A stretch of 64,000 nt of DNA from Cristatella mucedo (Eukaryota > Bryozoa > Phylactolaemata > Cristatellidae): NCBI GenBank assembly GCA_009760855.2, contig WPIO01000024.1, positions 591,001 through 655,000 of the forward strand. Reading direction: 5' to 3'. A program made the position numbers and the translations under genes. Each line of letters starts with the position of its first letter. Position 1 is the stretch's first letter. Positions 22,480 through 33,124 of the stretch are shown one piece after another. The notes below the pieces were generated by a model. The model did no database searches, was not told the DNA's origin, and worked only from the letters and a program-made list of their open reading frames with translations.

Positions 22480-23923
22480 TTAAATGCCGACTCCAGGTCC
22501 GACGCGGGTTACCCGGCCTTGTGGCCAAGTAGTAGTGCAGCGTGCACCTGGTGGCTTCACGAACACACTTTGCCCAATTGAGTATGCACCTGCTTCCTTT
22601 CCTGCAGGTACATCTTCCCCGTAGCGCACCAGTGGACTTTTCCACTGGTACTTGTGGAGCTGGCGGCTTGGCGCGGATGTTATCTCGCTCCGCGCGGCAG
22701 GCGCCAAATTATACCAAAAGACCATGTCTAAAACATCTCCGCCGCTGCATGCCGCCATGCTCTTAATGGTGCGATGATTCCGCTCAACAATCGCGTTCCC
22801 CGATGGGTGATAGGCACACCGAAAATGCACAGTGACGCCCCAACGATCGCATAAATCGCTGCGTAAACACTTGCGATTTAAATACAGCGGCATTGTCTAA
22901 CCACAGCTGCCGGGGCGGACCTCGCTCGCGAAATATTTGCTCCAGCTGTTTGAGCACTGCCGTGGTTCCCTCATTAAATAAATAATAAATAAATCCTAGC
23001 TGATTAAACAGCCTCTTTTTGTATAGCGACAGAAGAGCCTTTACGGCTATCCCCACCGATTGCAGTGTCGATAAAGGATCGCCCACCGCAGGAATCGAAC
23101 CCACGACCTCGAGACCGACGTCGTGTAAGCAACCGCTTTACCTAGTGTGCCATCACGGCTCACCAATTTTCTGCAGTCGCCGCCAAATCGCGAACCTACT
23201 CGGCCCACAATCCACAACGGTTAAGTACGGCTAACCCAGAAAATGCGTGACGTCACACGCTAGCCTGCGCCAGTTGTTGGGCGCGGAAAGGCTGCCGTCG
23301 CTCCACGACTCGGGTGCCGGGTCAACCGATCTGCAGCGGAAACAGGATCGCACCACACTCGAAACCTGACTGCGGGTGATTTTGGCCTTTGGGAAGCTCA
23401 ACTGAGCAAGACTCAGAGTTCGATCAACGCCGAGGTGGTGCGTAGCGTGAAAGGCTCGGAGGTCAATCGCTCTACCCACGCCTTCATTTGTTCCTACGGC
23501 GGCAACGCCGGCGTCAGTCAACCGATCCGGAGATTGCTCGTCGGTACAACTGGGTTTTAACCACCGATGGGGCACGCAAGTTAGACGATCCACTTTATTC
23601 TCGTTCGACGGAACAAGCCGAACGGACACGTTCAAACTGCATTCTTGAATCGTGTCGCCATGTAGGGTCAGCCGTCGACGTGTCAATGCTTCCTCGAGCC
23701 CTCGCAAACGCACTGGCTTATCCCCGGAGCACAGTGACCGGAGCCAGCCGAATACTGTGGCGGAATCGGTCACGACGACGACGGTCTTCAGGCTCCATGC
23801 TATCGCAAGGTTGACGCCCTTTAGCACAGACTCAGCTAAATTAATGTGAGCTGAGTCGTCAACCTTCCGCAGCCACGATGCGTCCTCTACAACGTTTCCG
23901 CCAATCTCTAAACATACTCCCAT
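22480..23923 (-). pseudogene. Gypsy-like RNase H and integrase region, broken
   Basis: 23923-23700 resembles RNase H (VVVVTDSATVFGWL, and NLAE upstream). An H-H / C-C zinc-binding region follows (FHATHHLGVDRT, CFRC). The integrase core starts with CDVTHFLG, then a TAG stop. After the SINE it resumes with LWLDNAAVFKSQ and, in another frame, IVERNHRTIKS. So the D, D and E positions of the core are recognisable but lie in broken frames. Not functional. Confidence 0.85.
22995..23163 (-). mobile_element. S1 SINE inserted in the integrase region
   Basis: A good S1 copy: box-B-like GGTTCGATTCC on the minus strand, head GGTGAGCCGTGATGGCACAC at right, ending GGCTGTTTAATCAGCTAGG and an ATTT-rich tail at left. 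It separates the first integrase Asp block from the second. Confidence 0.88.
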
Positions 23924-24141
23924 GGCAATGCTACTAGCGTCGCACTAAAGCGTCCCAGTGGTCGCGGGTAGAACTGACCAGACACCAGTAACGGGATCTT
24001 CGGCAAGGACGCGGCGATAGACTTCCTCCACTTTCTCTAGGACGCTAGCACTGACCGGCGAATCCCAGCCTTCCACGCTGGCTCTCCGCTTGATGTAGCT
24101 GCACGCTACACGAAATCAGCCTGCAACTGGGATGTGTGCGA

Positions 24142-25320
24142 CTAATTGGCCGCACCAGGAAAAACCCGTCTCTTCGTCCGAAGCTCTCCGGCGCCACTTA
24201 CTGCATAGTCTCGGCGCCGTACTCGTAGTCCCAACACGCGAGCATTCAGAAGCTGCTGGGGCGGCTTCGCTTCGAGACCGAACCGCTGCAGCAATTCGCT
24301 GACTCTATCGTTGGAAACGACAGTGTTATTTACAATAATGTCATCCACAAAAGAGTCGCTGCCTTGACGAACAAGCGGATCCATGGACAAGACTTTGTTG
24401 ACGATAGCTGCCATTATCTTCGGGGCCACATTTAACCCGCAACCGAGCCGTGTTAAGCAAAATCATTTGCCCTTAAATTCAACAGCCTGGTAGCGCCATA
24501 GTGACTCGTGTACACGTATCTGTAAGTACGCCTTTCTCAAGTCAAGTATGCTGCAGTGCTCGCCCATTTTTCACCAGGATCGAAGCTTCGTTCCACATAC
24601 ATCTCCGTGAGCGGTATAGCTCGAGACGTACTGATTCAACTCCCGGTAGTCCATCACCGGCCTCACTTTCTCTTTGCTTGCCTGAACTACCGCCATTAAC
24701 GGAATAAGACCGGTGGCCTTCGCGGTACACGGTACTAGCCAACCAATTCGTATCCACTCCTCTACCTCCTCTTCATACGCGGCTTGAGCAGACAGAGGAA
24801 TGTGGTAAGAGGGTATTTGGTTCTCTAGACTTGGAGCGTTCGCGCCGTCTCGCCACACCCACGACACCGTCCACACGCCGTTGGCAAACGTCGCTGAGAA
24901 ATCCTTGTCTTCGACCGTCAGGGCCTCGGCAGCATTTTGCGTCTCGGTCGGCCGCTCAGCAACCGCAGCGCAGCGTGTCTCACCAAAAAACTCCACGTTC
25001 ATGCCGTCGGCGCTTACTCGAACGCCTCCAAGACAACGTACTGCATCCATGCCGAGCAGCAAATCATAGCCGGGAAGGATGTCGGTCACGAGGCAGTTCA
25101 GTTGTAGAAGGCGTCCGTCGATGTCGACGTCTACACGGCACATGTGGCGGCATACGGTTGTCCTGCCGTCCATCAGCACGATAGGTTCTTGAACAGGCTC
25201 AAGCTGAGACGCGCATATTAATTTCCGGGACACAATGGAATGCGAGCAGCCAGTGTCAGCAAGAGCCCTTGCCGAACGGTCGCCAATCAATACGTTCACG
25301 TGAGGTATTTTCGCCGCCAA
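24142..25320 (-). pseudogene. Gypsy-like protease and reverse transcriptase region, broken
   Basis: 25320-24571 starts with an aspartic-protease-like ADTGCSHSIVS and runs to the first RT blocks (GWLVPC, RPVMDYRELNQYVSSY). After frameshifts RT continues with LDLRKAYLQI near 24530 and FVDDIIV (the YVDD active-site block) near 24330 in the frame 24429-24142. The element needs at least two frame changes, so it is inactive. Confidence 0.85.
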
Positions 25321-26138
25321 GGGGGAACGCCGTAGCGCAGCAATTCGCGCTCCCCCTTACTCGTTTTTGGGCGCTCGCTCCAACACGAGGCCGCCATATG
25401 CCCCGCCTTGCCGCATCGAAAGCACACGATTCCCTTACTTTTCTGCAATCGGTGCGTACAGTTCCTGGCAACGTGCCCTGTCTCGTTGCACAAGAAGCAG
25501 ACGAAACGCCCCGACTGGACGCGAGACTCGTTCATCGTGCTTCTTGCGGTTCGTACAGCGCCCACTGCATACACATCCTCAGCGGCAACCAGGTGTCGCT
25601 GGGGCAACGGCAACAGGCGGCAACGGCAACGGCAACAGGCGGCAACGGCAACAAGGTGTCGCTCGACGACCGCGGGAAGAGTCATCGTTGATAGGCTGCA
25701 CGCTGCCTTCAGCTGCGTTTTGACTCGATCTGGCAGCCCCGCGATGAATGCACACATTTGCCACTCCTCGAACCCGGTGGCAGCAACATCAGCTGTAGGC
25801 ATCACCAGCGACATCAGCCGCTTAAGGTCGGCCGAGTATTCGTCTACGTTCTCACCCGCACGCAACTGCCTGCGTAAAAGCTCGTCATACGCACAGAAGC
25901 GATCTGGTGAAAACGCGGCGGTCAATTTTCTCTTTACCGTGCTATAGTTCTTCCTGTCGTCCGTGTTTAGTCCTTGATAGACCACGAAAGCGCTTCCCGT
26001 CAAAACCAGCGGCAACAACTTGGCCAAGTCGGTGACGTTCTGAATCTCTGCCACAAGCTCAGATCGAACAATCTATGCTGCAAAGTCTTCCCTTCCGTCG
26101 AACTGGGTGTAGACGTCAGTGGTCTTCATCGTCGTCAT
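25296..26138 (-). pseudogene. Gypsy-like gag with two CCHC knuckles, one internal stop
   Basis: ATG at 26138 with an in-frame TAG at 26075-26073, then open to 25296. A capsid-like region (ENVDEYSADLKRLMSLV) is followed by two zinc knuckles, CFLCNETGHVARNC and CFRCGKAGHMAASC, both C-x2-C-x4-H-x4-C. A repeat-rich CGGCAAC-type stretch near 25605-25660 inserts Leu/Arg/Cys-rich sequence. The frame overlaps the start of the protease ORF by a few codons. Confidence 0.85.
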
Positions 26139-26168
26139 TATGAGTGTCGCAAAACTGCCAAAATAGCT

Positions 26169-26297
26169 TAAAGTTCTCAAATCGTTCATTCACGAGTAAC
26201 ACTTCGCACTCCCAGTGAGAGAGCCCCAACTGCTCCGCCGTGCGTTAACTTCCTCACTGCCCCTCTCCCCCTGGTCGACTCCGATGATTCATCGACC
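26169..26297 (-). repeat. Right 129-bp terminal direct repeat (5' side)
   Basis: Same length as the left copy. Flanked outside directly by the GACCG target duplication and the resuming L2 copy, with no U3-like sequence. Its polyadenylation hexamer reads AATGAA. Confidence 0.85.
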
Positions 26298-27335
26298 GAC
26301 CGCATCAGCTACACAGTCAAGTCTTCATACTTTGAGCTACGCAAATTTAAGCCTGCTTAGACAGGGATACCATATCCAAGTTGGTTCACGCATTTGTGAC
26401 GTCTCGCCTCGACTTCTGCACTCGGCTCTTGAAGGTCTTCTGACCTCTACGATCGTGTGCTTACACGTAGTGCAATACTCGGCAGTTTGGCTTGTCTGTC
26501 ATGTGGTGCTTACACGTAGTGCAATACTCGGCAGTTTGGCTTGTCTGTCATGTGCATCGCTGTTGATATAGCACACTACTTCCTGCCCAACTGAAGTGGC
26601 TCCCAACCAAGCAGCTTATCGACTTTAATGTGTTTTCATTAACTTTTAGGTCTCTCCAATTTCTGGCTCCAGCCTACTTATGAGAACTACTCACCAACCA
26701 TGTTAGATGACAAGATTAGATGATTCAACAGCCTTTTTCTATAGAGGCAGTAAAGCCTTAATGGCTGTCACCACTGCTGGCAGTGGACAATAAAAGATCG
26801 CACATTGCAGGTTTCGAGCCAGTGAACTGTTTGTAAAGAGTGAGTAAAGTAACCCTTGGGGAATGGTTAGGCATAAAACCATCGCTCTTCTGACTTGAAT
26901 CGCTTAGCTATGCCTTGAATCAACCTAAAATCCGCTGTAGACTGTGTCTCTAGTTTGAATGCATCCATAGCCTAGACTTCACTCGGACTGTTGTCCCGAA
27001 AACCCTGACTGACGACATTTAAGAAGAAGCTATCGACGCATCAGTTCGTCATAGCATTTGCTGGGTCCTCGAGCTTTGTTCTATGTGTGCTTCTGCGTGC
27101 TGAGACTGTGTTGTTACAACTAAAATTATCTACATGTTGACACTGTGTATGTTAGCTTCAACCATGTTATGCTTGTTGCCCATGTGCATGTTACCACTAA
27201 CCATACTCTGCATGTTGGCACTGTGCATGTTACCACTAACCGTAGGGTCATGCTTATTTACAGTATATGTAATGTGCCTAGAAAGAGATTAAGTTCTGTG
27301 AGTGCGCTATAAAAATGTTTTATAATTATTATAAT
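26298..27335 (+). mobile_element. L2-like LINE, right half of the split copy
   Basis: Continues from GACCGCATCAG through LVHAFVTSRLDFC-type coding and the 3'UTR to the tail at about 27330. Contains a 49-bp tandem duplication at 26457-26554 and an S1 SINE at 26724-26835. Several indels. Confidence 0.85.
26724..26835 (-). mobile_element. S1 SINE, truncated
   Basis: Body and end word present (TTCAACAGCC, then AAAGCCTTAATGGCTGTCAC) with box-B-like GGCTCGAAACC. The tRNA-like head is missing. Confidence 0.72.
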
Positions 27336-27619
27336 TAATAACCACGGACATCATGGCTCTAGAGTTAGGGCCTTAAGGATAGCTGTTGATGATGCCAAAG
27401 TTCATAAACTGCTAAACAGCAATAACAAAGCCAATTGACGAAGGCAATGATCAATACCACTAATAGTGCATGACTATTGTGACATGCGATATCCGCATCC
27501 GTTCACATCTGTACAAATAGTCTAAGTAGTGAATAGACTGCTTCGTGCACATCGATAACAGTCACGTTTCCCAAATTCAACGACGATAAAAAACATCTTA
27601 CCAGCTATCGGAAAACTCG

Positions 27620-28450
27620 GCGTTCCATATAATCTTGAAAGCTAAACCTACAACTGGACTCGATCAGCACATCTGACGTAGCATCTGCAAGAACTGTGAA
27701 TGTCATATTACGAAGGGATATTTCATTAGATGATCACTTCAGCTGCACAGCTAAGTGTGTCTATTCAGGTACGAACCTTTGCAAACAAATTCGCGCTTAC
27801 TCAGACGAGGATATTAAAGCCAGGCTGGCCACTGTATTTGTGACATTCCATTTCATGCCCTTCGTAATTGATTACTCGCAGGTCTTCCGGCCTACGAAAT
27901 GAGAGGATTACAGTCAGAGTTAAACTCGGCAGCTAAGCTTGTTTGTCTTACATCGACCAACGAACACACGACTTTACTTTTCACCGACCTTTACCGATCG
28001 AGCAGCACATTATAATTCAACGTTGCGCCACTCGCTTCATGTCGCGCGCTCTCTTGCTTCGGCCTAGCAGGAAGCAGTCGTCCGTTCTAATTAGGTAGGT
28101 ATCGCACCGTACCCTCCGCTCGCTTTTACTCAAGTCAAGTTCTTCGTCATCTTCGTCAAGAGTGCGTCGCTGCGCCGGTAACGAGCCTCCAATCTTTTGG
28201 AGACTGAGGCCTTCAGCTATCGGGCTCCAAAATTCTGGAACTCGGTCGGGATTGACGCATAAAATCGTTGGTATTGACGGAATTTATAAGGAACCAAAGA
28301 CCGACCAATTTCTGTCGCCTACTCATCCTTGTTTTCGCTTACGCGCGCTCACGCGGCTCATTGTTATCGCCAATCGTTTGACACACTTCCTTAACAGCAT
28401 GTAAAACATGTCTAGAAAGTAATTTGTTCTCTTTATACAAACGAATGAGC
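27620..28450 (+). mobile_element. L2-like LINE, old degenerate copy
   Basis: Pieces such as RDISLDDHFSCTAK and a decayed tail (TGTCTAGAAAGTAATTTGTT) in the family order. Much more diverged than other copies. Confidence 0.65.
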
Positions 28451-29489
28451 CGGTGGACTCGCTTGGCTAAGTCATAGTAGAAATGCAATACTGTACATAT
28501 ACATTTACGCGTCTATTACCTATTGGCACATTATGTTTTTTGTCGTTGTAGAATGTGGATAGCGTTTGAGGGCGAATCCAATGTTATCCGGACGACTGAC
28601 CCGTGAAGCGGCCGCGTAGAGTTGCTCATGAGCGAAAACACCTTCCCTAGAATGCCTCCAAGTTCAGATGTTTGACATTATGATTTTTTTGATTTTCATG
28701 GCGAAAGATATGTGTGTAGGAAATTGTGACCTTACCCACTCGAATGGGAAGTCGTCATCGTAATCAGGGGCTAGAGCGGTGCGCGGGACAAGGACAGCGT
28801 TGCCATCGAATTGCCATCGCAATTCGCAATTTCAATTGCCATTGGCCACCAGCTATGGAGGCGTCCAAAACGCGACCACGAGGCGCAGCGTGGCCTTGAG
28901 CCTGGTGCCGTTGCAGAGCGCCCTTCCCCGGTTTAGATTGCACGACGACATAATGGGCGTGGGCAGGGTTTGAGTGAGATCTCGTGAGATTGGTGAGCCT
29001 GGACTCCGAGTGAGAGTACTTAAGATACTCTGGAGGAGGAATGCCGAGCTCGTATCCGAGACACTCGTACGCAACCGCACTCAGCAACGTATAATTCTCA
29101 ACTCAAGTCAAACGTCAACTCGAATAGGAACCAACTGCAGTCTGCCGCTCAGGAGCGCTGAGCTCTGATTCGCTAGCCAAGGTCGGGGCCGCCATCTGGC
29201 CACGCGATGGACTTTTCTCGATCGAAGTTATAGTGCTGTCACATTATTATTATTATTCTCTGCTTTTTATTCCGGAAACCGACTTTCAGCGGCCGTCTTA
29301 ATGTCTTTGGAGGGACATAAGAAATTAGATACTAGCATGCAAGTCACTTAATAGGCCCGCCGACCATCGCTGATCGCTGCTCAGTCTCATTTAATGTTCT
29401 TCTGCTTCGTTTTACGTGGAGGCTATCATCGAGTTTTCCCAGTGACGCAACTTAAAAAGCACTAGCCAGGTAAAAATGTTCAAAATCTG
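28451..29489. other. Intergenic, nothing recognised
   Basis: No gene, and no repeat I can name apart from a short ATT run near 29244. Confidence 0.5.
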
Positions 29490-29735
29490 TACGCGAGGCA
29501 GGTCATCTTGATTTGCACCCAGACTCAACCGTCAACCTTAATAACATCACTGACCCACAGCATACGGTGAGTCTTTGTGATTCGTACGTCGTCCGCATGT
29601 ACCTGCTTAAACTATGCCTTCTGCTTGTGGATGTTACCACATATCATTTTGTAATGCACAGCACCTGTGAAAGTGCCTGGAATGAGATTCAGCTCGCTAG
29701 AGGGTGCTACGCAAATGTATTATTATTATTAGAGA
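29490..29735 (+). mobile_element. Degenerate L2 3' end
   Basis: Hairpin words AAGTGCCTGGAATGAGATTC and GAGGGTGCTACGCAAATG with ATT tail. Confidence 0.6.
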
Positions 29736-30218
29736 GCTTGCAATAGCTGCAAGACATATTATCTGCGCCCTCGCAGCATGCTGTGACTAGTTGTATTGCA
29801 TTTGTCAGCGTTCAATGCCGTTGATAATGCTGCGGGGCATGTGTGGAGGTGCAAGCAAGCAAGTAGAAGGCAAAATGATGTAGCCCTCAGGTACGGGTTA
29901 TAAGATGACGGCTGCATTGAAGCAGGTGGGTGGGCAGTGAACGTACAGATGCTGAGTGGTCGCAGGCCTTGGGTGATTAAGCTCCGCTGGAGAAGCATGA
30001 GAGAGGGTAGAATAGCGACCACACTAGCAGGCGGACTGGCGGAAATAAGGAGGGCGCCGCGATTGGGTCACGTGACCCGCACGTACGTTTTTCGGCCAGA
30101 GACGGCAGCTGCGTAGGGCGAGGCAGCTGACGCCTGAGGTCGGTTGTAGGACAATTCCCTCCCCACCCAGGGTGGACATTTTCCTCCATTTCTTAATGAA
30201 TCTATAGCTAAGAATACA

Positions 30219-30219
30219 G

Positions 30220-30249
<30 letters not shown>
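30219..30249. repeat. (TA)n microsatellite
   Basis: About 14 TA units, followed to 30312 by further TA-rich sequence. Confidence 0.9.
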
Positions 30250-30250
<1 letters not shown>

Positions 30251-30662
30251 CGAAAAAATTTTTTTAACTAGTATATATACATTAGCAGTATATATCGTAT
30301 ATATATATACATGATCAAATGAAGTTCACGCTCTATTAAAATAAAATCAACTCAGTATAATTAGAATGATGGATGGATGGATTGGAAGGATGGTTTCTAA
30401 TGGAGGGAGCGGCAGCGGCCGTTGCGGTGGCTGCGGCGGCGTCGGCGAGCTATACAGTTCGGTCCCGCTCGACGCCGCCAGGCACGTGTTCGTACCCGTC
30501 AAAGCGGACGCGCGCTACAGCATGCCGCGCGTTCCTGCAAATGAGCGCAAAGCCTCAGAGTATATATAACTCGACCACAAGAGATCTCGTTACGTCCTAG
30601 TACGCTCTAACTAAAGCGCGAAATACGAGCAAGGATGGATTTAGACGCTGAAGGCACAGCCC

Positions 30663-30836
30663 GCTCTAAACCCTAAATCCTAAAGCCTAAAACTCTAAAC
30701 AATAAACCCTAAACCCTAAACCCTAAACCCTGAAAATCCTAAACACTCTAAACTCTAAACCGTAAAACCCTAAACCCTAAATACTAAACCCTAAACCCTA
30801 AACCCTAAAAATTTCAAATCCTAAACCCTAAACCAT
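30663..30836. repeat. Interstitial telomere-like (CCCTAAA) array, degenerate
   Basis: About ten perfect CCCTAAA heptamers mixed with variants (ATCCTAAA, CACTCTAAA, CGTAAAACC). All run in the same orientation, so the plus strand is the C-rich strand. The usual animal motif is CCCTAA. Confidence 0.9.
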
Positions 30837-30840
30837 ATAC

Positions 30841-30945
30841 CCGGGGAATGTCCTACCCCAGGGGGGGAATGTCCGGGGGAATGTCCGGGGGAAATGTCCT
30901 GGTCAAAATGTCCGGGGAAACGTCCAGGGGGAATTTCCGTACCCC
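30841..30945. repeat. Cluster of GGGGAATGTCC-type repeats
   Basis: Six to seven degenerate units of about 12-18 bp (GGGGAATGTCC, GGGGGAAATGTCC, GGGGAAACGTCC, GGGGGAATTTCC) directly after the telomere-like array. Function unknown. Confidence 0.75.
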
Positions 30946-31442
30946 CTCTGAGGTCGACGTTCCAGGAATTGGAACGTCAGTCACAGCAGCTCGGTGGAGA
31001 AACGTCTGGGCGCCGACAACGCTACCTCATCGTGGTAGGGTCAGAGGAAAATCGTGCTACGTTCGCTGCCTTTAGACGCGGATATGTAGGTGATAAGCGG
31101 ACTCTTATAGATGATCCAAGTTAATAATACATGGCAGAGGCCGTTATGGTACGTCGCATACCAGTGCACACTCCCCGTCGGCTTGCAATAGAGCAGTTTT
31201 CATTCACCTCATTGAAAAAAAGCTCAATTTTCGATTACTCGTGAACGACTATGCTGCTTCCAATAACCAAACGCTATCAGCGATTGTAGAATATAAAATA
31301 CCTCCTTCCTAGTAGTCATAGCTCAAAGGAGCCACTAACGACCTCTAGCATAGCATAATCTGTCTGATTTAACAAGCTAACTTGTAACTGCCCACTTCGT
31401 AACTTCAGCTCGTCATCGGCCACTGTAATAAAAAATTGCTAC

Positions 31443-31901
31443 TTAACTATACACGCTAGGTGTGCATCGGCACTCTTCACATCGCCATCTCTGCTGCTTT
31501 GCACGTCGCAGTAGCACGCATCCTAATCGAGTACAAAAGACGAGCTGACTACCGGTCACATGACCGGTAGCCCAGGTACCATCAGCAGCCAAATCGAGGC
31601 TAATCGAGGCTTGACTAGGATAAGAGCAGCAGTCGATCGACTTTTCAAGGTAGCAGTATCGTATCAAAGTTGCGACAGTCGACGGCTCCACTGTATCTAT
31701 AATCGGCGCAGAAAGAATGACCATTGCATTCCTCAAGTTGTCAGTCAAGGCCAAAGTCCAAGATACCTTCGCAAAACCAGCAGCCACTTTCATTTTCTCT
31801 AGTAAAAATATAAACTCTCGCTTTCCAATCCCTATGTTCAGTTTCCCTTCTTCACCAAGCAGAGCTTTAATGATCGCCTGCAGCTGTAAAACGTTGGTCA
31901 T
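31443..31901 (-). CDS. Unrecognised 152-codon ORF in an unclassified repeat (R3)
   Basis: I do not recognise this protein. The first 60 residues have a protein-like composition (start MTNVLQLQAIIKALLGEEGK, then REFIFLLEKMKVAAGF); the last third is less convincing and Cys/Arg-rich. It lies at the edge of repeat R3, which recurs at 53590-54340 and itself shows traces of coding sequence on the minus strand. So the ORF may be part of an unidentified mobile element or a retropseudogene. There is no visible promoter or splice evidence. Confidence 0.25.
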   Translation of the reverse strand: MTNVLQLQAIIKALLGEEGKLNIGIGKREFIFLLEKMKVAAGFAKVSWTLALTDNLRNAMVILSAPIIDTVEPSTVATLIRYCYLEKSIDCCSYPSQASISLDLAADGTWATGHVTGSQLVFCTRLGCVLLRRAKQQRWRCEECRCTPSVYS

Positions 31902-32540
31902 CTTACCGACCTTAAAGCCTTCTAGATTAAAAGAGTGGAAAGTAGTTCAATTCTGCTGTCATCATCAACACGGTCATAGCCGTCTCAGCACTACTCTCAG
32001 CAGACCCGCTTGATAGCTCAGGCTATTACTTTTGATATTCTTACTCAGATACTTCTGAAGCTGTTGCTTAATACATCGGATTACGTCTGCCTTCAGCGCA
32101 ATCGCACTCTCATCAAAACTACTTGCAAATGCCGAGTTGCAAGTACTGCCTCTTGAAAATTTGGGATAAGCGTTGATTCCGAATTTGCACCTAGTTCGCT
32201 TCAACATTGTACTTAAATTCTCTAAATTTTGAATTAAGCATAATAATAATAATATAATAATAATAAGCCCCATAATTTCCTCCGGTGGTTCCTCTTTCGA
32301 AAACCAAAAAGTTTCAGAGCAAAAGCTGCAACTTCAGATTCAAGCACTCATTTCCACGGACTACACTTGCTGTAATCCCTCCAAGATCCAAAGCCTTGTT
32401 TAGGTAGCAAAACCTCCATTCTACTTTAAATAAACAAGAACACTAGCACGACATGACTGCTGGGGGCTCTCAGAAATGGTCAAATACCTCTTACACCAAA
32501 TCTTTTCTGAAAGCGCTGAAGTGGCTCGTGAACCAAGTCC
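31900..32540 (-). repeat. Unclassified interspersed repeat R3, copy A
   Basis: Shared with 53590-54340 in the same orientation: CACTCTCATCAAAACTACTT versus AACTCTCATCGAAAATACAT, CTGTAATCCCTCCAAGATCC versus CCGTAATCCCTGTAGGATCT. The two differ by perhaps a quarter of bases. Both show weak common minus-strand coding (GITA..., FDES...). Confidence 0.65.
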
Positions 32541-32937
32541 ATTGAATTCAGCTACCGGCTGCTAGTCCTTATCAACGTTTAGAAAATATTGGTGTAGCTG
32601 GCCCCTAAATGAGTAATGCATAATCGTGTAAGCTGCACTGACTCTCGAAAATACGGCAACGATAGCAGAGCATACGACATTAGCCCACATGTTCATAATA
32701 AGTTCAAATTGTTAGCCTAGAGCAATATATTCCAAAACCGCAGAGTGGCACATTTGTGCAAGCCGTTGTGTTAAACTCAATAATTAAAAGTCCAAAGTTC
32801 AACTGACCAAGACTCACTTGACACACGGGTTTATAGTAGCTAAACCATCAATAAGAACACATGCTGTTACAAACAGCTATAATAGTAATAATAAGTCGTC
32901 TTATAACGCCCTAAGAGAATAAAATCTCTATCTAGAT

Positions 32938-33124
32938 CAGCGTTTCTCAACCTGTGGGTCGCGACCAATTGGGGGGTTGAACCCCCTTTTCACTGGGGTC
33001 GCCTAAGACCATCAGAAAAGACGCATTTCCACATTTCACACACAATAGTTTTATGGTTGGGGGTCGCCACAACATGAGGAACTGTATAAAAGGGTCGCGG
33101 CATTAGGAAGGTTGAGAACCACTG
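32938..33124 (+). mobile_element. SPIN-like hAT miniature transposon (187 bp) with 8-bp target duplication
   Basis: Begins CAGCGTTTCTCAACCTGTGG and ends AGGAAGGTTGAGAACCACTG. Flanked by a perfect ATCTAGAT duplication (32930-32937 and 33125-33132). The internal words GGGTCGCCTAAGACCATC, TTTATGGTTGGGGGTCGCC and ACATGAGGAACTGTAT agree with what I recall of SPIN elements. Carries no transposase. It interrupts the tail of an L2 copy, so it inserted later. Confidence 0.92.

Larger units (their letters stand above)
20852..26297 (-). mobile_element. Ty3/Gypsy-like LTR retroelement, defective, with nested insertions
   Basis: Order on the minus strand is gag (two CCHC knuckles), protease, reverse transcriptase, RNase H, integrase. 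That order assigns it to Gypsy-type rather than Copia-type elements. It is bounded by two 129-bp direct repeats and a 5-bp target duplication GACCG (20847-20851 and 26298-26302). Coding is broken by several stops and frameshifts, an S1 SINE in integrase and an L2 fragment between integrase and the 3' end. The interior of the left repeat continues into a U3-like region with tandem repeats. Confidence 0.88.

Noticed and set aside
30663-30836. Chromosome end
   Set aside because: Ordinary sequence with LINEs and genes continues for more than 30 kb on both sides.
30841-30945. NF-kB enhancer cluster
   Set aside because: Only one unit fits the consensus fully. A degenerate tandem repeat explains the pattern more simply; kept only as a low-interest finding.
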